64,000 nucleotides of DNA, taken from NCBI GenBank assembly GCA_016699305.1, contig CP064970.1, positions 992,001 to 1,056,000 of the forward strand. Reading direction: 5' to 3'. Source of the DNA: Alphaproteobacteria bacterium. Lineage in GTDB: Bacteria > Pseudomonadota > Alphaproteobacteria > GCA-016699305. Positions 15,214 through 24,465 of the stretch are shown in pieces (positions within the stretch are counted from its first letter, which is position 1; each line of letters begins with the position of its first letter). The position numbers and the translations under genes were made by a program. The notes beneath the pieces are model-generated. The model made no database searches. It had not been told where the DNA came from and saw only the letters and a list, made by a program, of their open reading frames with translations.

Positions 15214-17177
15214 TCGGCATCGAAGAAAGCATCGCCTCGTTCGACGGGGCGGACGCGATCCTGCGCGGCTGGATGGACGGGCTTACGCCGGATCCGGATC
15301 ACACGGTTTCGACATGGGCGGATGAGAATCGCGTTCTCTCGCCGCGCGGCGCAAACGAGGCCGGGCCTTGGCGCACGAGCCGCACGCCGTACTTGCGCGA
15401 GATCATGGATTCCTTGTCGCCGTCGTCGCCTTACCAGCGCGTCGTGCTGATGAAAGGCGCACAGCTTGGCGGGTCGGAGTGCGGCAACAACTGGATCGGC
15501 TACGTCATCCATCACGCGCCAGGCCCGATGCTGGCGGTGCAACCGACCGTCGAGTTGGGACGACGCTTCAGCCAGCAGCGCATCGACCCGCTGATCGAGG
15601 AAAGCGATATCCTGCGGGAGCGTGTGGCTCCGGCGCGGTCGCGCGACAGCGGCAATACGATCCTGTCCAAAGAGTTTCCGGGTGGGATATTGGTCATAAC
15701 CGGCGCGAACAGCGCGGTGGGCCTGCGTTCCATGCCCGCGCGCTATCTGTTTCTCGATGAAGTGGACGCTTATCCCGCCAGCGCAGGCGAAGAAGGCGAT
15801 CCTGTCGCGTTGGCCGAAGCTCGGACGCGCACCTTTGCGTGGCGACGCAAAGTGTTTCTGTGCTCGACGCCGACGATCAAGGGCATCTCGCGTATCGAAC
15901 GCGAATACGATGCCAGCGACAAGCGCAAATATTTCATCCCGTGCCCGTTTTGCGGCCACAAGCAGGTTTTGCAATTCGAGAGGCTGCGTTGGGAGAAAGG
16001 CAAACCGGAAACGGTTGCCTATCACTGCGAACATTGCGAGGGGCGGATCAATGAGTGCCATAAAACCTTCATGCTGGAGCATGGGGAATGGCGCGCGACG
16101 GCGATCAGCGCCGATCCGCTGACGGTTGGTTACCATATCTCCAGCTTGTATTCGCCGCACGGCTGGCTGAGCTGGGAGCGCATCGCTCGCGATTGGGAAG
16201 CGGCGCAGGGAAATGACGAGGCGATGAAAGGCTTCAAAAACAGCGTGCTTGGCGAGACATGGGTCGAGAGCGGTGAAGCGCCTGACTGGCAAATCCTGTG
16301 CGAGCGCCGCGAACCCTATCGTCTGGGAAAGGTTCCCAAAGGAGGCTTGTTCATGACAGCAGGCGCGGACGTTCAAAAAGACCGCATCGAAGTCGATATC
16401 TGGGCGTGGGGGCGCGGCCTTGAAAGCTGGCTTGTCGACCACATCATCATTCCCGGCGGGCCGGACGATCCTGTTGCTTGGGATGCGCTGGCGCAAATGT
16501 TGACGCAAACATGGCCGCATGAAAACGGCCCGCATCTGACCATTGCCAAGCTGGCCGTGGACTCCGGCTATGAAGCGCCTGCCGTCTATGCGTGGACGCG
16601 CAAGATGGGCGGCGCTCAGGTTATGGCCGTCAAAGGTGCGGAAGGGTTCAACCGCGCCAGCCCCGTGACTGGCCCGACTTACGTGGATGTGAGCGAAGGC
16701 GGACGCAAAATCCGACGCGGCGCGAAGCTCTGGGTTGTCGCGGGGTCGACGTTCAAAACAGAGACTTATCGTTTCCTGCGCCTTGTTCGCCCGACAGCCG
16801 AAGAGATCGAAGACGGCGCTTTGTTTCCGCCCGGCACGGTGCATCTGCCCGAAGGCATCGACAGCGAATGGATCAAACAACTGACGGCGGAGCAACTTGT
16901 CACCGTCAAAACCAAACGCGGTTTCTCGCGGTTGGAATGGCAAAAGCTGCGCGAACGTAACGAGGCGCTCGACTGCCGCGTCTACGCCCGTGCCGCCGCT
17001 TGGATCGTCGGTATCGACCGCTTTTCGGAAGCGCGGTGGAAAGAACTTGAAGCGCAAGTCGCGGCGGAAGAGCGGGAGAGCGCGGATACAGCAGAAGAAT
17101 CTCCGCGCAACGCAGGCGTGTTGCGCCGCAAACCGCCAAGCAAACGGCGGACGTTTCATTCATCTTATTTGAGATAG
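15210..17177 (+). CDS. Terminase large subunit (GpA family), 655 aa
   Basis: The ATPase domain has a Walker A-like KGAQLGGSE (82-90) and a Walker B FLDEVDAYP near residue 185, typical of lambda gpA-type terminases. A zinc-finger-like pair, CPFCGHKQ and CEHCEG, lies near residues 245-285. The C-terminal nuclease domain includes a GADVQKDRIEVD segment near residue 390. It drives DNA into the prohead and cuts it. The length is normal for the family and the gene appears intact. Confidence 0.93.
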   Translation: MIGIEESIASFDGADAILRGWMDGLTPDPDHTVSTWADENRVLSPRGANEAGPWRTSRTPYLREIMDSLSPSSPYQRVVLMKGAQLGGSECGNNWIGYVIHHAPGPMLAVQPTVELGRRFSQQRIDPLIEESDILRERVAPARSRDSGNTILSKEFPGGILVITGANSAVGLRSMPARYLFLDEVDAYPASAGEEGDPVALAEARTRTFAWRRKVFLCSTPTIKGISRIEREYDASDKRKYFIPCPFCGHKQVLQFERLRWEKGKPETVAYHCEHCEGRINECHKTFMLEHGEWRATAISADPLTVGYHISSLYSPHGWLSWERIARDWEAAQGNDEAMKGFKNSVLGETWVESGEAPDWQILCERREPYRLGKVPKGGLFMTAGADVQKDRIEVDIWAWGRGLESWLVDHIIIPGGPDDPVAWDALAQMLTQTWPHENGPHLTIAKLAVDSGYEAPAVYAWTRKMGGAQVMAVKGAEGFNRASPVTGPTYVDVSEGGRKIRRGAKLWVVAGSTFKTETYRFLRLVRPTAEEIEDGALFPPGTVHLPEGIDSEWIKQLTAEQLVTVKTKRGFSRLEWQKLRERNEALDCRVYARAAAWIVGIDRFSEARWKELEAQVAAEERESADTAEESPRNAGVLRRKPPSKRRTFHSSYLR

Positions 17178-17181
17178 GCCC

Positions 17182-17394
17182 ATGACCCTTGACGACATGA
17201 AAGCGCGCCTTGAGGCGTTGCTCGCCGCGCGCTGGCGCGGGGTGCGCAGCATCGATGTCGAGGGCCGCCGCATCTCCTACGCGACAGATGCCGAGATGGC
17301 TTCGGCCATTACCGACCTGGAAAAACGCATCGCCGTTCTCGAAAGCGGCAAACCGCGCCGCCGTGTCTTTACGTCGGGCAGCAAGGGGCTTTAG
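17182..17394 (+). CDS. gpW-like head-tail joining protein, 70 aa
   Basis: A short protein beginning MTLDDMKARLEALLAARWRG, with an internal ISYATDAEMASAITDLEKRI helix. Length, helical pattern and position between terminase and portal match the gpW/phage head-tail joining family, which closes the portal after packaging. It lies 4 bp after the terminase stop. Confidence 0.82.
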   Translation: MTLDDMKARLEALLAARWRGVRSIDVEGRRISYATDAEMASAITDLEKRIAVLESGKPRRRVFTSGSKGL

Positions 17395-17395
17395 A

Positions 17396-18889
17396 ATGGG
17401 GCTGCTCTCAAACATCACGCGCGTCTGGCACGGAGCTTTTGGCTCGCTCTCGACGGGAGGTTTCGAAGCTTCCCAGGGCAACAGGCGCCTACGGACGTTT
17501 CAGCCATCGCGCCTGCACCTGAACACGCTTCTGGTCAGTGCCGGGGCTACAATTACGGCGCGGGCGCGTTATCTCGTTCGGAACAACGGCTATGCCACAA
17601 ATGCAGCGGAAAGCTGGACGGGCAACGCCGTGGGCGACGGGATCACCCCCTCAAGCAAGATCAGCAACGCCCGGCTTAAGAGCCGCGTCGTGGGGACATG
17701 GGCCAACTGGACAGATTATGCCGATGCCGAAGGGCTGACGGACTTTTACGGCCTGCAACGCCGCGCCGCGAGGGAGATGTTTATCACGGGCGAGACGTTC
17801 TTTGTCTTCCGGCCCGTTTCCCCGTCGCTCGGCCTGCCTGTGCCGCTTCAATTGCAGCTTTTGCCGACGGAGATGCTGCCTTTGACCAAGAACGAGGTTC
17901 TTGCGAACGGCAATGTGATCCGGTGCGGGATTGAGTTCGACGGCAACGGACGGCGCGTGGCCTATCATTTTCTGCGCCGTCATCCCGGCGATCTGACGCA
18001 ACCCGACCTGACAAGCGAGACGGTGCGCATTCCAGCCTTGAACGTTATGCATCTGATGGACGCAGGCGATGCCGGTCAATTGCGTGGCGTCTCGCGGTTG
18101 GCTCCCGCCATCGTCAAGCTGTTTCTTCTCGACCAGTACGACGATGCGGAACTTGATCGTAAGAAGGTCGCGGCGATGTACGCGTTGTTTATCACGACGC
18201 CTGCGCCGACCGAACCATTCGATGCGACCGAGGAAGACGAAAATGGCGAACGCGTCATGGACGTGCAGCCCGGCCAAGTCACGATGCTGGAGCCCGGCGA
18301 AGAGGTTCAAACCTCGTCGCCCGCCGATGTCGGTCAGACCTACGAGCCGTTTCAGTACCGCACGATCCTGCAAATCGCTGCGGCAACGGGCGTGCCTTAC
18401 GCCTACGTCTCCGGCGACATGCTGAAAGCAAATTATTCAAACTCCCGCATGGCGCTTCTTGAGTTCAGACGGCGTGTCGGAGCTTGGCAGCATTCGGTCA
18501 TGGTTTGGCAGCTATGCCGCCGCGTCTGGGAACGCTGGATGGATATGGCCGTTTTGTCGGGCGCGTTGACGATCCGGAACTATGAGGCCAAGCGATCCGA
18601 ATATCTCGTTTGCGATTGGTTGCCGCCCAAGTGGGATTGGGTCGATCCGCTCAAGGATGCCAACGCCGAGATTGCACAGATCAACGCAGGACTCAAAAGC
18701 CGGACGCAGGCCATCGCCGAGCGCGGCTACGACATTGCACAAGTCAATGCCGAGATCGCGGCAGAGAGGCAGCAGGAAGCGCAGCTTGGGATTTCGTTTC
18801 AGGAAACGAAGGCTTTGCCCGCGCCGCAGCCAAACACGCAACAAGACGATCAAACCAATCAAACCTTTGAGGAACAGCAAACGACATGA
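17396..18889 (+). CDS. Portal protein (lambda family), 497 aa
   Basis: Matches lambda-type (gpB) portals in length and in segments such as AKRSEYLVCDWLPPKWDWVDP near the C-terminus, where lambda portals also carry a PxxxWVDPxK motif. It forms the dodecameric ring through which DNA passes. ATG 17396 follows the gpW stop directly; a longer frame start would lie wholly inside the gpW gene. The C-terminal 30 residues are Gln-rich. It overlaps the protease gene by 4 bp. Confidence 0.92.
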   Translation: MGLLSNITRVWHGAFGSLSTGGFEASQGNRRLRTFQPSRLHLNTLLVSAGATITARARYLVRNNGYATNAAESWTGNAVGDGITPSSKISNARLKSRVVGTWANWTDYADAEGLTDFYGLQRRAAREMFITGETFFVFRPVSPSLGLPVPLQLQLLPTEMLPLTKNEVLANGNVIRCGIEFDGNGRRVAYHFLRRHPGDLTQPDLTSETVRIPALNVMHLMDAGDAGQLRGVSRLAPAIVKLFLLDQYDDAELDRKKVAAMYALFITTPAPTEPFDATEEDENGERVMDVQPGQVTMLEPGEEVQTSSPADVGQTYEPFQYRTILQIAAATGVPYAYVSGDMLKANYSNSRMALLEFRRRVGAWQHSVMVWQLCRRVWERWMDMAVLSGALTIRNYEAKRSEYLVCDWLPPKWDWVDPLKDANAEIAQINAGLKSRTQAIAERGYDIAQVNAEIAAERQQEAQLGISFQETKALPAPQPNTQQDDQTNQTFEEQQTT

Positions 18890-20199
18890 TGAACGATCTT
18901 CCGCATATTGCCGCCCGTGTGTTTGGCGCGCCGTTGATGTTGGCGCGGCCCAAACTGGACGTGCTACTTTCCGTCCTCGGCCCACGTCTGACGGGCGCTT
19001 GCGGCGAGACTCTGGCTCTGGGCGGCGAAAACGCGCCCAGTGACGACGAGGATTTGCAGATCACTGCCGAGGGCGTGGCCGTTGTTCCGGTATTGGGGAC
19101 GCTTGTTACCCGTTCCAGTTACCTCGCGGCGCTCAGCGGTCTAACCAGCTATGCGGTAGTCGGGCAGAACATCGAAAGAGCCTTTGCCGATCCGTCCGCG
19201 CGGGCCGTTTTGCTCGAAATTGACTCTCCCGGCGGGGAAGTCGGCGGCCTTTTTGATCTGTGCGACAAGATCGCGGCGCTCAAGGCTCAATATGGCAAAC
19301 CGCTCTGGGCGTTAGCGCATGAGGGCGCGTTGTCTGCTGCCTATGCCATCGCTTCGTGCGCCGACAAAATCGTTCTGACGCAAACGGCGGAAGTCGGCTC
19401 CATCGGGGTCGTCGCCGTTCATGTCGATGAAAGCGGAGCGGACGAACAAGCCGGTCTTGCCTGGAACTTCATCTATGCGGGCGAGCGCAAGGTCGATGGA
19501 AATCCCCACGAGCCTTTGGCCGACCGCGCGCGCGAGGAAATCCAAGCGGACGTCGACGGGCTTTATGCCGCCTTTGTCGCGCTCGTTTCCAAAAATCGTG
19601 GCCTTCAGGCCGAAACTGTTCGCGGCACCGAAGCGGGCGTCTATCGCGGCGCGTCCGCGCTTGACGTCCGGCTTGCCGATGCCGTGATGAGCCGCGAAAC
19701 GGCGCTTGCCGCTTTGGGGTCTTCTATCACGTTGACGTTTTCTCAATTCTCAACAAACCGAAAGGACAAACTAATGAATGCCGAATCCAAGAAAATCGAA
19801 GCCCAAACGCAGGTTGAAACGCCGCAACCCGAGCAGCCGCCTGCCGCTCCGGCAGCGGATCCTGCGCCTACGCCCCCGCAACCCGCAGCCGAACCGGCCC
19901 CCGAAACGGCAGATCAAACGGCGATTGAGGCGAAAGTCACGCAAAAAGTGCGCGAAAGCTACGCGGAAATGGCCCAAATCGCCGCGCAGGCAGCGAGGCT
20001 GGGCGTAACGCTTGATGTGGCCGAGGCGATGGCAAAAGGACTGAAACCCGATGCCATGCGACGCGCCGTGCTTGACGAGCTAGCCGCGCGTTCGGATGCG
20101 ACCGGCGTCGTTGCGGCGGCAACGGCCCCCACGGCCACGTCTGTCGACAGCCCCATCGTCCGCCGCGCCCGCGCAGCGGCAGAGAAGTCTAAAGCGTAA
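18886..20199 (+). CDS. S49-family prohead protease with C-terminal scaffold, 437 aa
   Basis: A lambda gpC-type head maturation protease. The S49 core shows DSPGG (113-117), the likely nucleophile Ser150 in EGALSAAY and the likely general base Lys202 in ERKVDGNPHEP. After residue 295 the protein turns into a Pro/Ala/Glu-rich linker and a helical scaffold-like tail. An internal ATG with its own ribosome-binding site would yield the tail as a separate scaffold, as in lambda C/Nu3. Confidence 0.9.
   Translation: MMNDLPHIAARVFGAPLMLARPKLDVLLSVLGPRLTGACGETLALGGENAPSDDEDLQITAEGVAVVPVLGTLVTRSSYLAALSGLTSYAVVGQNIERAFADPSARAVLLEIDSPGGEVGGLFDLCDKIAALKAQYGKPLWALAHEGALSAAYAIASCADKIVLTQTAEVGSIGVVAVHVDESGADEQAGLAWNFIYAGERKVDGNPHEPLADRAREEIQADVDGLYAAFVALVSKNRGLQAETVRGTEAGVYRGASALDVRLADAVMSRETALAALGSSITLTFSQFSTNRKDKLMNAESKKIEAQTQVETPQPEQPPAAPAADPAPTPPQPAAEPAPETADQTAIEAKVTQKVRESYAEMAQIAAQAARLGVTLDVAEAMAKGLKPDAMRRAVLDELAARSDATGVVAAATAPTATSVDSPIVRRARAAAEKSKA
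19774..20199 (+). CDS. Nested in-frame capsid scaffold (Nu3-like), 141 aa
   Basis: An ATG in the same frame as the protease (its residue 297) follows AAAGGA by 8 bases (aaaggacaaactaATG), a good ribosome-binding site inside a gene. The product would be an acidic, proline-rich and helical protein (MNAESKKIEAQTQVE), as expected for a capsid scaffold. This mirrors lambda Nu3 inside gene C. Separate expression is inferred. Confidence 0.7.
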   Translation: MNAESKKIEAQTQVETPQPEQPPAAPAADPAPTPPQPAAEPAPETADQTAIEAKVTQKVRESYAEMAQIAAQAARLGVTLDVAEAMAKGLKPDAMRRAVLDELAARSDATGVVAAATAPTATSVDSPIVRRARAAAEKSKA

Positions 20200-20232
20200 C
20201 CGCAACTATCAAACCTGAAGGAGAAAGACAAC

Positions 20233-20622
20233 ATGACTGCATTGACGCAAAACCCCACGCTTGGCGATCTCGTGAAATACGAGCTTGAACCTCGCTACAG
20301 CCGCGAGTTCGTGACACTCAAATCCGGAGCTTCCTATGCCATCGGCACGGTGCTGGGCAAGATCACGGCTTCCGGCAAATACCGCGCTTCGCCTGTCGCC
20401 GAAGTCGTGGGCGACGAAGGCGCGGAAAACGCCTGCGCCGTCTTGCTGGAAATCGTGGACGCAACGGCGGCGGATGCCGTCGGTCTCGTCGCGGCTCGCG
20501 GCCCCATCCTTCTGTCGAAGAATCGTCTGGCCTATGACGCCAGCGTCGATTTGGCGGCAGAGAAAGCGGCCAAGATCGCCCAGCTTGCAAGCCACGGCCT
20601 AGTCGTCCGCGACACGGCCTAA
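20233..20622 (+). CDS. Head decoration protein (gpD-like), 129 aa
   Basis: A beta-rich 129-residue protein located between protease/scaffold and major capsid genes, the position of lambda gpD. The pattern LKSGASYAIGTVLGKI near residue 35 and the family-typical length support a decoration trimer that stabilises the expanded capsid. An intrinsic terminator follows it. Confidence 0.82.
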   Translation: MTALTQNPTLGDLVKYELEPRYSREFVTLKSGASYAIGTVLGKITASGKYRASPVAEVVGDEGAENACAVLLEIVDATAADAVGLVAARGPILLSKNRLAYDASVDLAAEKAAKIAQLASHGLVVRDTA

Positions 20623-20644
20623 GCGACCTTACATATCCCACCCG

Positions 20645-20668
20645 AAACCGCCTTCTTGGCGGTTTTTT
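20645..20668 (+). terminator. Intrinsic terminator between decoration and capsid genes
   Basis: Stem AAACCGCC / GGCGGTTT with a TTCTT loop, ending in six T residues. It lies 23 bp after the decoration gene and 25 bp before the capsid gene. It could tune the ratio of upstream to downstream transcripts. Confidence 0.8.
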
Positions 20669-20692
20669 CATGTCTAACCTCTGGAGAAACTC

Positions 20693-21712
20693 ATGACTGT
20701 CATCATCAATCCTTTTGACGCAGGCGGCTATTCGCTTGCGGAAATGACGCAGGCCATCAACATCCTGCCGAACATCTACACGCGCCTCGGCCAGATGTGC
20801 CTGTTTCGGTTCGAAGGCATCACGCAACGCTCCGTCCTGATCGAACAGGCGGAAGGCGTGTTGAACCTTCTGCCGACCGTGCCCTTGGGTGGGCCTTCGA
20901 CCGTCGCCAACCGCGACAGCCGGTCGATGCGCTCGTTCACCGTGCCGTGGATCCCGCACGACGACAACATCACGCCGCAGGACATCCAAGGCGTGCGTGG
21001 GTTCGGCAGCGCGGACAGCAGCGATCCGCTCGCCGTTCTGATGGAGCGCAAGCTGACCCGCATGCGCGCCAAACACGCCCAGACCCGCGAGTTCATGGAA
21101 ATCAATGCGCTTCGCGGCACGGTGCGGGACGGCGCAGGCACGACGCTCTACAACTACTTCACGGAGTTCGGCCTCACGCGCCTGTCCGTGGACTTCGATT
21201 TCGGCGACGCCAATTCGGATATTCAAGCGATTATCCGCGACGTTTTGCGCAAGATCGAAACGGAGTTGAAGGGCGAGAGCATGAGTTCCGTTCTCGCGCT
21301 TGTCTCGCCGGAGTTCTTCGACAAGTTGATCGGACATCCCAAGGTCGTGGAAGCCTACAAGTTCTACGCCTCGGGCATGCAGCCTCTGCGCGAAGACGCC
21401 CGACGCCGCTTCCCGTTCGGGGGCATCGTGTTCGAAGAATACTCGGCCACGGTTACGCTCTCGACCGGCGCGACGGAAACACTCGTTCCGGCGGGCGAAG
21501 GCATTGCGTTCCCCTTGGGCACGCTCGACACCTTCGTCACCTATGGCGCGCCTGCCAACCTAATCGAGACGGTCAATACCATCGGTCTGCCGATCTATGC
21601 CCGTCAGTTGGCGCGTCCGGACGGTGGGGCTATCGAGATCCGAACGGAATCCTCGATCCTGCCGATTAATAAGCGGCCCCGCCTCGCGGTGCAGCTGATG
21701 AGCAGCACGTAA
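20693..21712 (+). CDS. Major capsid protein (lambda gpE-like), 339 aa
   Basis: The length (339) and sequence pattern fit the phage major capsid protein E family: an early INILPNIYTRLGQMCLF segment, then SVLALVSPEFFDKLIGHPKV in the middle and a C-terminal RPRLAVQLMSST. It forms the HK97-fold shell. It follows the decoration gene, as in lambda. A clean ribosome-binding site (ctctggag) precedes the ATG. Confidence 0.92.
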   Translation: MTVIINPFDAGGYSLAEMTQAINILPNIYTRLGQMCLFRFEGITQRSVLIEQAEGVLNLLPTVPLGGPSTVANRDSRSMRSFTVPWIPHDDNITPQDIQGVRGFGSADSSDPLAVLMERKLTRMRAKHAQTREFMEINALRGTVRDGAGTTLYNYFTEFGLTRLSVDFDFGDANSDIQAIIRDVLRKIETELKGESMSSVLALVSPEFFDKLIGHPKVVEAYKFYASGMQPLREDARRRFPFGGIVFEEYSATVTLSTGATETLVPAGEGIAFPLGTLDTFVTYGAPANLIETVNTIGLPIYARQLARPDGGAIEIRTESSILPINKRPRLAVQLMSST

Positions 21713-21715
21713 GCA

Positions 21716-22033
21716 ATGGAAGACGCTTTCTCGGCGGCGATGGACGATCTGTTTGCGGATCCGAACATCGCCGCCGATGCGGTCTATCTCCCGCAGGCAG
21801 GCGGGGCTGGATCCGATGTGCGTGTGATCCTGAAACAACCGGATGAAGTCGTATCTTTTGGCGACGCAAAAATCGTCTCGGACACGCTGACGCTGCTTGT
21901 GCGTATGACGGATATCCAAGACCCCGAAGAGGACGACATGTTCCTGATTGGCGGAAAAAACTACGTCGTGCAAGGCGCTCCCGTCGCGGATGCGTTGCGC
22001 CTTGTCTGGACTTTGAATACGAGGGCCGCATGA
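21716..22033 (+). CDS. Head-tail connector protein, 105 aa
   Basis: A small beta-rich protein starting 3 bp after the capsid stop. Its pattern (SDTLTLLVRMTDIQDPEEDD, then a VVQGAPVADALRLVW end) resembles the head-tail attachment proteins of the lambda gpFII group found here in many phages. It overlaps the next gene by 4 bp. Confidence 0.68.
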   Translation: MEDAFSAAMDDLFADPNIAADAVYLPQAGGAGSDVRVILKQPDEVVSFGDAKIVSDTLTLLVRMTDIQDPEEDDMFLIGGKNYVVQGAPVADALRLVWTLNTRAA

Positions 22034-22686
22034 GCTTGCGCCTTGCGGCTGCCTTGCAGGGCAGCCTGACCAAAATCATGGCACAGGAAACGAAGGCGGC
22101 GGAGCGTGCGGTCACACAAGGCGTTCGTGCAGCCACGGATGGCCTCAAGCTGGAATTGCGCGGCCAGATCACAAGCGCAGGCCTCGGCCAGAGGTTGGCT
22201 AACACTTGGCGCGGTATGGTTTTTCCGCAAGGACAGGCCAGCATCAACGCGGCGGGGTTCGTGTTCAGCAAAGCCCCAAACATCATCAGCGTCTATGCGC
22301 ATGGCGCTTTATTGCGTTCGACGAAAGGCCTGTTTCTGGCTGTTCCGATGCCTGCTGCCGGCAAGTACGCAATGGGCAAGAAAATAACGCCCGCGACGTG
22401 GGAACAGGTTCACGGGCAGCGGCTCCGGTTCATTTATCGGCGCGGAGCCGTTTCCTTGCTGGTCGCCGACAACATGCGCGCGCGAACAGGCAAGCGCGGC
22501 GGTTTTGCCAAGGCCAGCGCAACGGCCATGCGAACGGGTCGCGGCCTGACCACGGCGATCATGTTTCTGCTGGTTCCGCAAGTCTCGATCAAGAAACGCT
22601 TCGATATCGGCAGCGCCGAAAAGAAGTGGAACGACGCGTTGCCGCGCTTTGTCGTTCAAAACTGGCAGGAGATTTCTGAGAAATGA
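22030..22686 (+). CDS. DUF6441-like tail-connector protein, 218 aa
   Basis: A basic protein with an N-terminal helix and a core containing FSKAPNIISVYAHGALLRS and LFLAVPMPAAGKYAMGKK. It resembles proteins annotated DUF6441 in this position of alphaproteobacterial prophages. By position it corresponds to lambda gpZ or HK97 gp10-type tail completion proteins. It overlaps both neighbours by 4 bp. Confidence 0.68.
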   Translation: MSLRLAAALQGSLTKIMAQETKAAERAVTQGVRAATDGLKLELRGQITSAGLGQRLANTWRGMVFPQGQASINAAGFVFSKAPNIISVYAHGALLRSTKGLFLAVPMPAAGKYAMGKKITPATWEQVHGQRLRFIYRRGAVSLLVADNMRARTGKRGGFAKASATAMRTGRGLTTAIMFLLVPQVSIKKRFDIGSAEKKWNDALPRFVVQNWQEISEK

Positions 22687-23111
22687 CAACGCGGGAAACC
22701 GTTCTTCAAACCTTGTTTGAAACCCTTCAGACCGTCTCTGGCCCCAGGGTTTTGCGCAACGAAGTCTTACCTGAAAAAGTTCCGACAGGCGGTTTGCTCA
22801 TTCTACGCGATGGCGACCCCGGCGAGCCTGAGACGATCCTTTCGCCGCTTTCCTATTACTGGCAGCACCTCGCGTCGTTGGAGGCCTTTGTTCAGGCAGG
22901 CACCGCGACGGAGCGCGATCAGATGATGGATGCGCTTTTTCAGAAAATAGCTGTCGCGTTGATCGCGGATCAAACGCTCGGCGGCCTGTGCGATCGCGTG
23001 ACGCCTCATGCCGCCGACACAAGCTCGGTCGTGATCGAAGGCGCAGCGAACGTCAAGGCGGCCATCGTACCGATTGAACTGATTTACACGACCGACAGCC
23101 AATTGGGCTGA
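22683..23111 (+). CDS. Tail terminator/completion protein (gpU-like), 142 aa
   Basis: A compact alpha/beta protein (MTTRETVLQTLFETLQTVSG, with a C-terminal AAIVPIELIYTTDSQLG strand pair). Length and place just before the tail tube gene match tail terminators of the gpU type, which cap the tube and join it to the head. The assignment rests mostly on gene order. Confidence 0.62.
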   Translation: MTTRETVLQTLFETLQTVSGPRVLRNEVLPEKVPTGGLLILRDGDPGEPETILSPLSYYWQHLASLEAFVQAGTATERDQMMDALFQKIAVALIADQTLGGLCDRVTPHAADTSSVVIEGAANVKAAIVPIELIYTTDSQLG

Positions 23112-23141
23112 ACCCTTTCATCACATAACTGGAGGATTATC

Positions 23142-24083
23142 ATGGCGCGTGCCTATGGCGCGAATGCGCAGCTATTGGGTAAAATCGAAACGGTCTACGG
23201 CAGCCCGCCAAGCGGGAACTTCGTTCGGTTTCCGTTTATCTCCTCCGCGCTGGGGTCGGAGCAAGGCTTGATCGCCTCCGATCTCTTGGGCCAAGGCCGC
23301 GATCCGGCACAGCCCATGCGCGACGTGATCAACGTCGAAGGCGACGTGGTCGTGCCCGTCGATCTGCGCAATTTCGGGCATTGGCTCAAGGCCTTGCTCG
23401 GCGCGCCGACGAGCAGCGGTACAGGACCATATGTTCACGCTTACGTGTCGGGTTTGGCCACGCTTCCAAGCATGTCCTTGGAAATCGGCATGCCAGAGGC
23501 ATCGGCGTTCTTTATGAATATGGGCGTGCGGGTCAATTCCATGCAATTGACCTTTGCCCGTTCCGGCGGCGCGAACGCGACGTTGAACTGCATCGCCCAA
23601 GGCGAAAGCCGCGCGTCAGCCAGCGCAGGCGGCACGCCGAGCGAACTTGCTATGACGCGCTTCAACCAGTTCCAAGGCGCTGTCAAAAAAGACGGTGTGC
23701 AATTGGGCAACGTCACGGGCGCTCAACTGACTTACACCAACAACCTCGAAAAGATCGAGACGATCCGCGATGACGGCAAGATCGACGGGGCCGATCCGAC
23801 CATTGCCGGACTGACCGGCTCCATCGATGTGCGTTTTGCCGACACGTCACTGATCGACGCGGCGACGAACAACATGCCTGTGGAATTGACCTTCGGCTAC
23901 ACCATCGACGCCGACCGCTCGATCCTGTTCACGGCGCACGAGGTTTATCTGCCCAAGCCGAAACTCTCCATCACAGGCCCCGGCGGCGTGCAGGCCAGCT
24001 TTAATTGGCAGGCCGCCAAAAACACCACGGCTGGCAAAATGCTCACCGTCACGCTAACCAACGATATTGAGGAGTATGTCTAA
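23142..24083 (+). CDS. Phage tail tube protein, 313 aa
   Basis: A Gly/Thr/Asn-rich beta protein without signal peptide. Segments such as SLIDAATNNMPVELTFGYTI and FTAHEVYLPKPKLSITGPGG are typical of major tail proteins. It is preceded by a GGAGG site and followed at once by the tail assembly chaperone, the universal siphovirus order. Confidence 0.82.
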   Translation: MARAYGANAQLLGKIETVYGSPPSGNFVRFPFISSALGSEQGLIASDLLGQGRDPAQPMRDVINVEGDVVVPVDLRNFGHWLKALLGAPTSSGTGPYVHAYVSGLATLPSMSLEIGMPEASAFFMNMGVRVNSMQLTFARSGGANATLNCIAQGESRASASAGGTPSELAMTRFNQFQGAVKKDGVQLGNVTGAQLTYTNNLEKIETIRDDGKIDGADPTIAGLTGSIDVRFADTSLIDAATNNMPVELTFGYTIDADRSILFTAHEVYLPKPKLSITGPGGVQASFNWQAAKNTTAGKMLTVTLTNDIEEYV

Positions 24084-24431
24084 ATGATCCGTCTTGATAT
24101 GAAACGCGAGCCGTACTGGCTCGACCTTGGCCACGGTGTGCGCGTGCATGTCCGGCCAGCAACGACCGCGCTGGTCATGGCCGCGCGTGTCACGGCCTTG
24201 AAGGAAGCGGTTGCGGATACCGATGCCGGAACCCGCAGCGCCGCGCTGATCAAGAAGCTGGCTGAGCTTGCGATCATCGCTTGGGAAGGCATCGGCGATA
24301 GCGAAGATAATCCTGCCGAGGTCACGCCTGAAGCGGTTTCCGCCTTGATGGATCTGTGGCCCATCGCGGACGCTTTTGAGCGGCTCTATCTCGGTCCGAC
24401 GCTCATTTTGGAACAGGAAAAAAACGGTTAG
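24084..24431 (+). CDS. Tail assembly chaperone (gpG-like), 115 aa
   Basis: A small helical protein (LVMAARVTALKEAV, then LAIIAWEGIG and SALMDLWPIADAFERLYLG). It is expected to bind the tape measure before tube assembly. Its last codons, GAA AAA AAC GGT TAG, contain a slippery heptamer. In the -1 frame the DNA stays open for another 118 codons, so a minority longer product is expected, as with lambda G/GT. Confidence 0.85.
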   Translation: MIRLDMKREPYWLDLGHGVRVHVRPATTALVMAARVTALKEAVADTDAGTRSAALIKKLAELAIIAWEGIGDSEDNPAEVTPEAVSALMDLWPIADAFERLYLGPTLILEQEKNG

Positions 24432-24465
24432 AGGCCCGCTGTAAATGGCACTACGGCGGCGGGCC
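24419..24465 (+). promoter_or_regulatory. Programmed -1 frameshift signal: A AAA AAC plus stem-loop
   Basis: The heptamer A AAA AAC (24419-24425) is in the X XXY YYZ phase of the chaperone gene. Seven bases downstream begins a GC stem, GGCCCGC (24433-24439) pairing with GCGGGCC (24459-24465). The zero-frame stop lies at 24429. Heptamer, spacer and stem all fit a canonical -1 frameshift element. Confidence 0.85.

Noticed and set aside
14667..17159. An 830-codon open frame antisense to the terminase genes
   Set aside because: It mirrors a strong GpA terminase on the other strand, has no domain and reflects GC-biased codons in the opposite frame.
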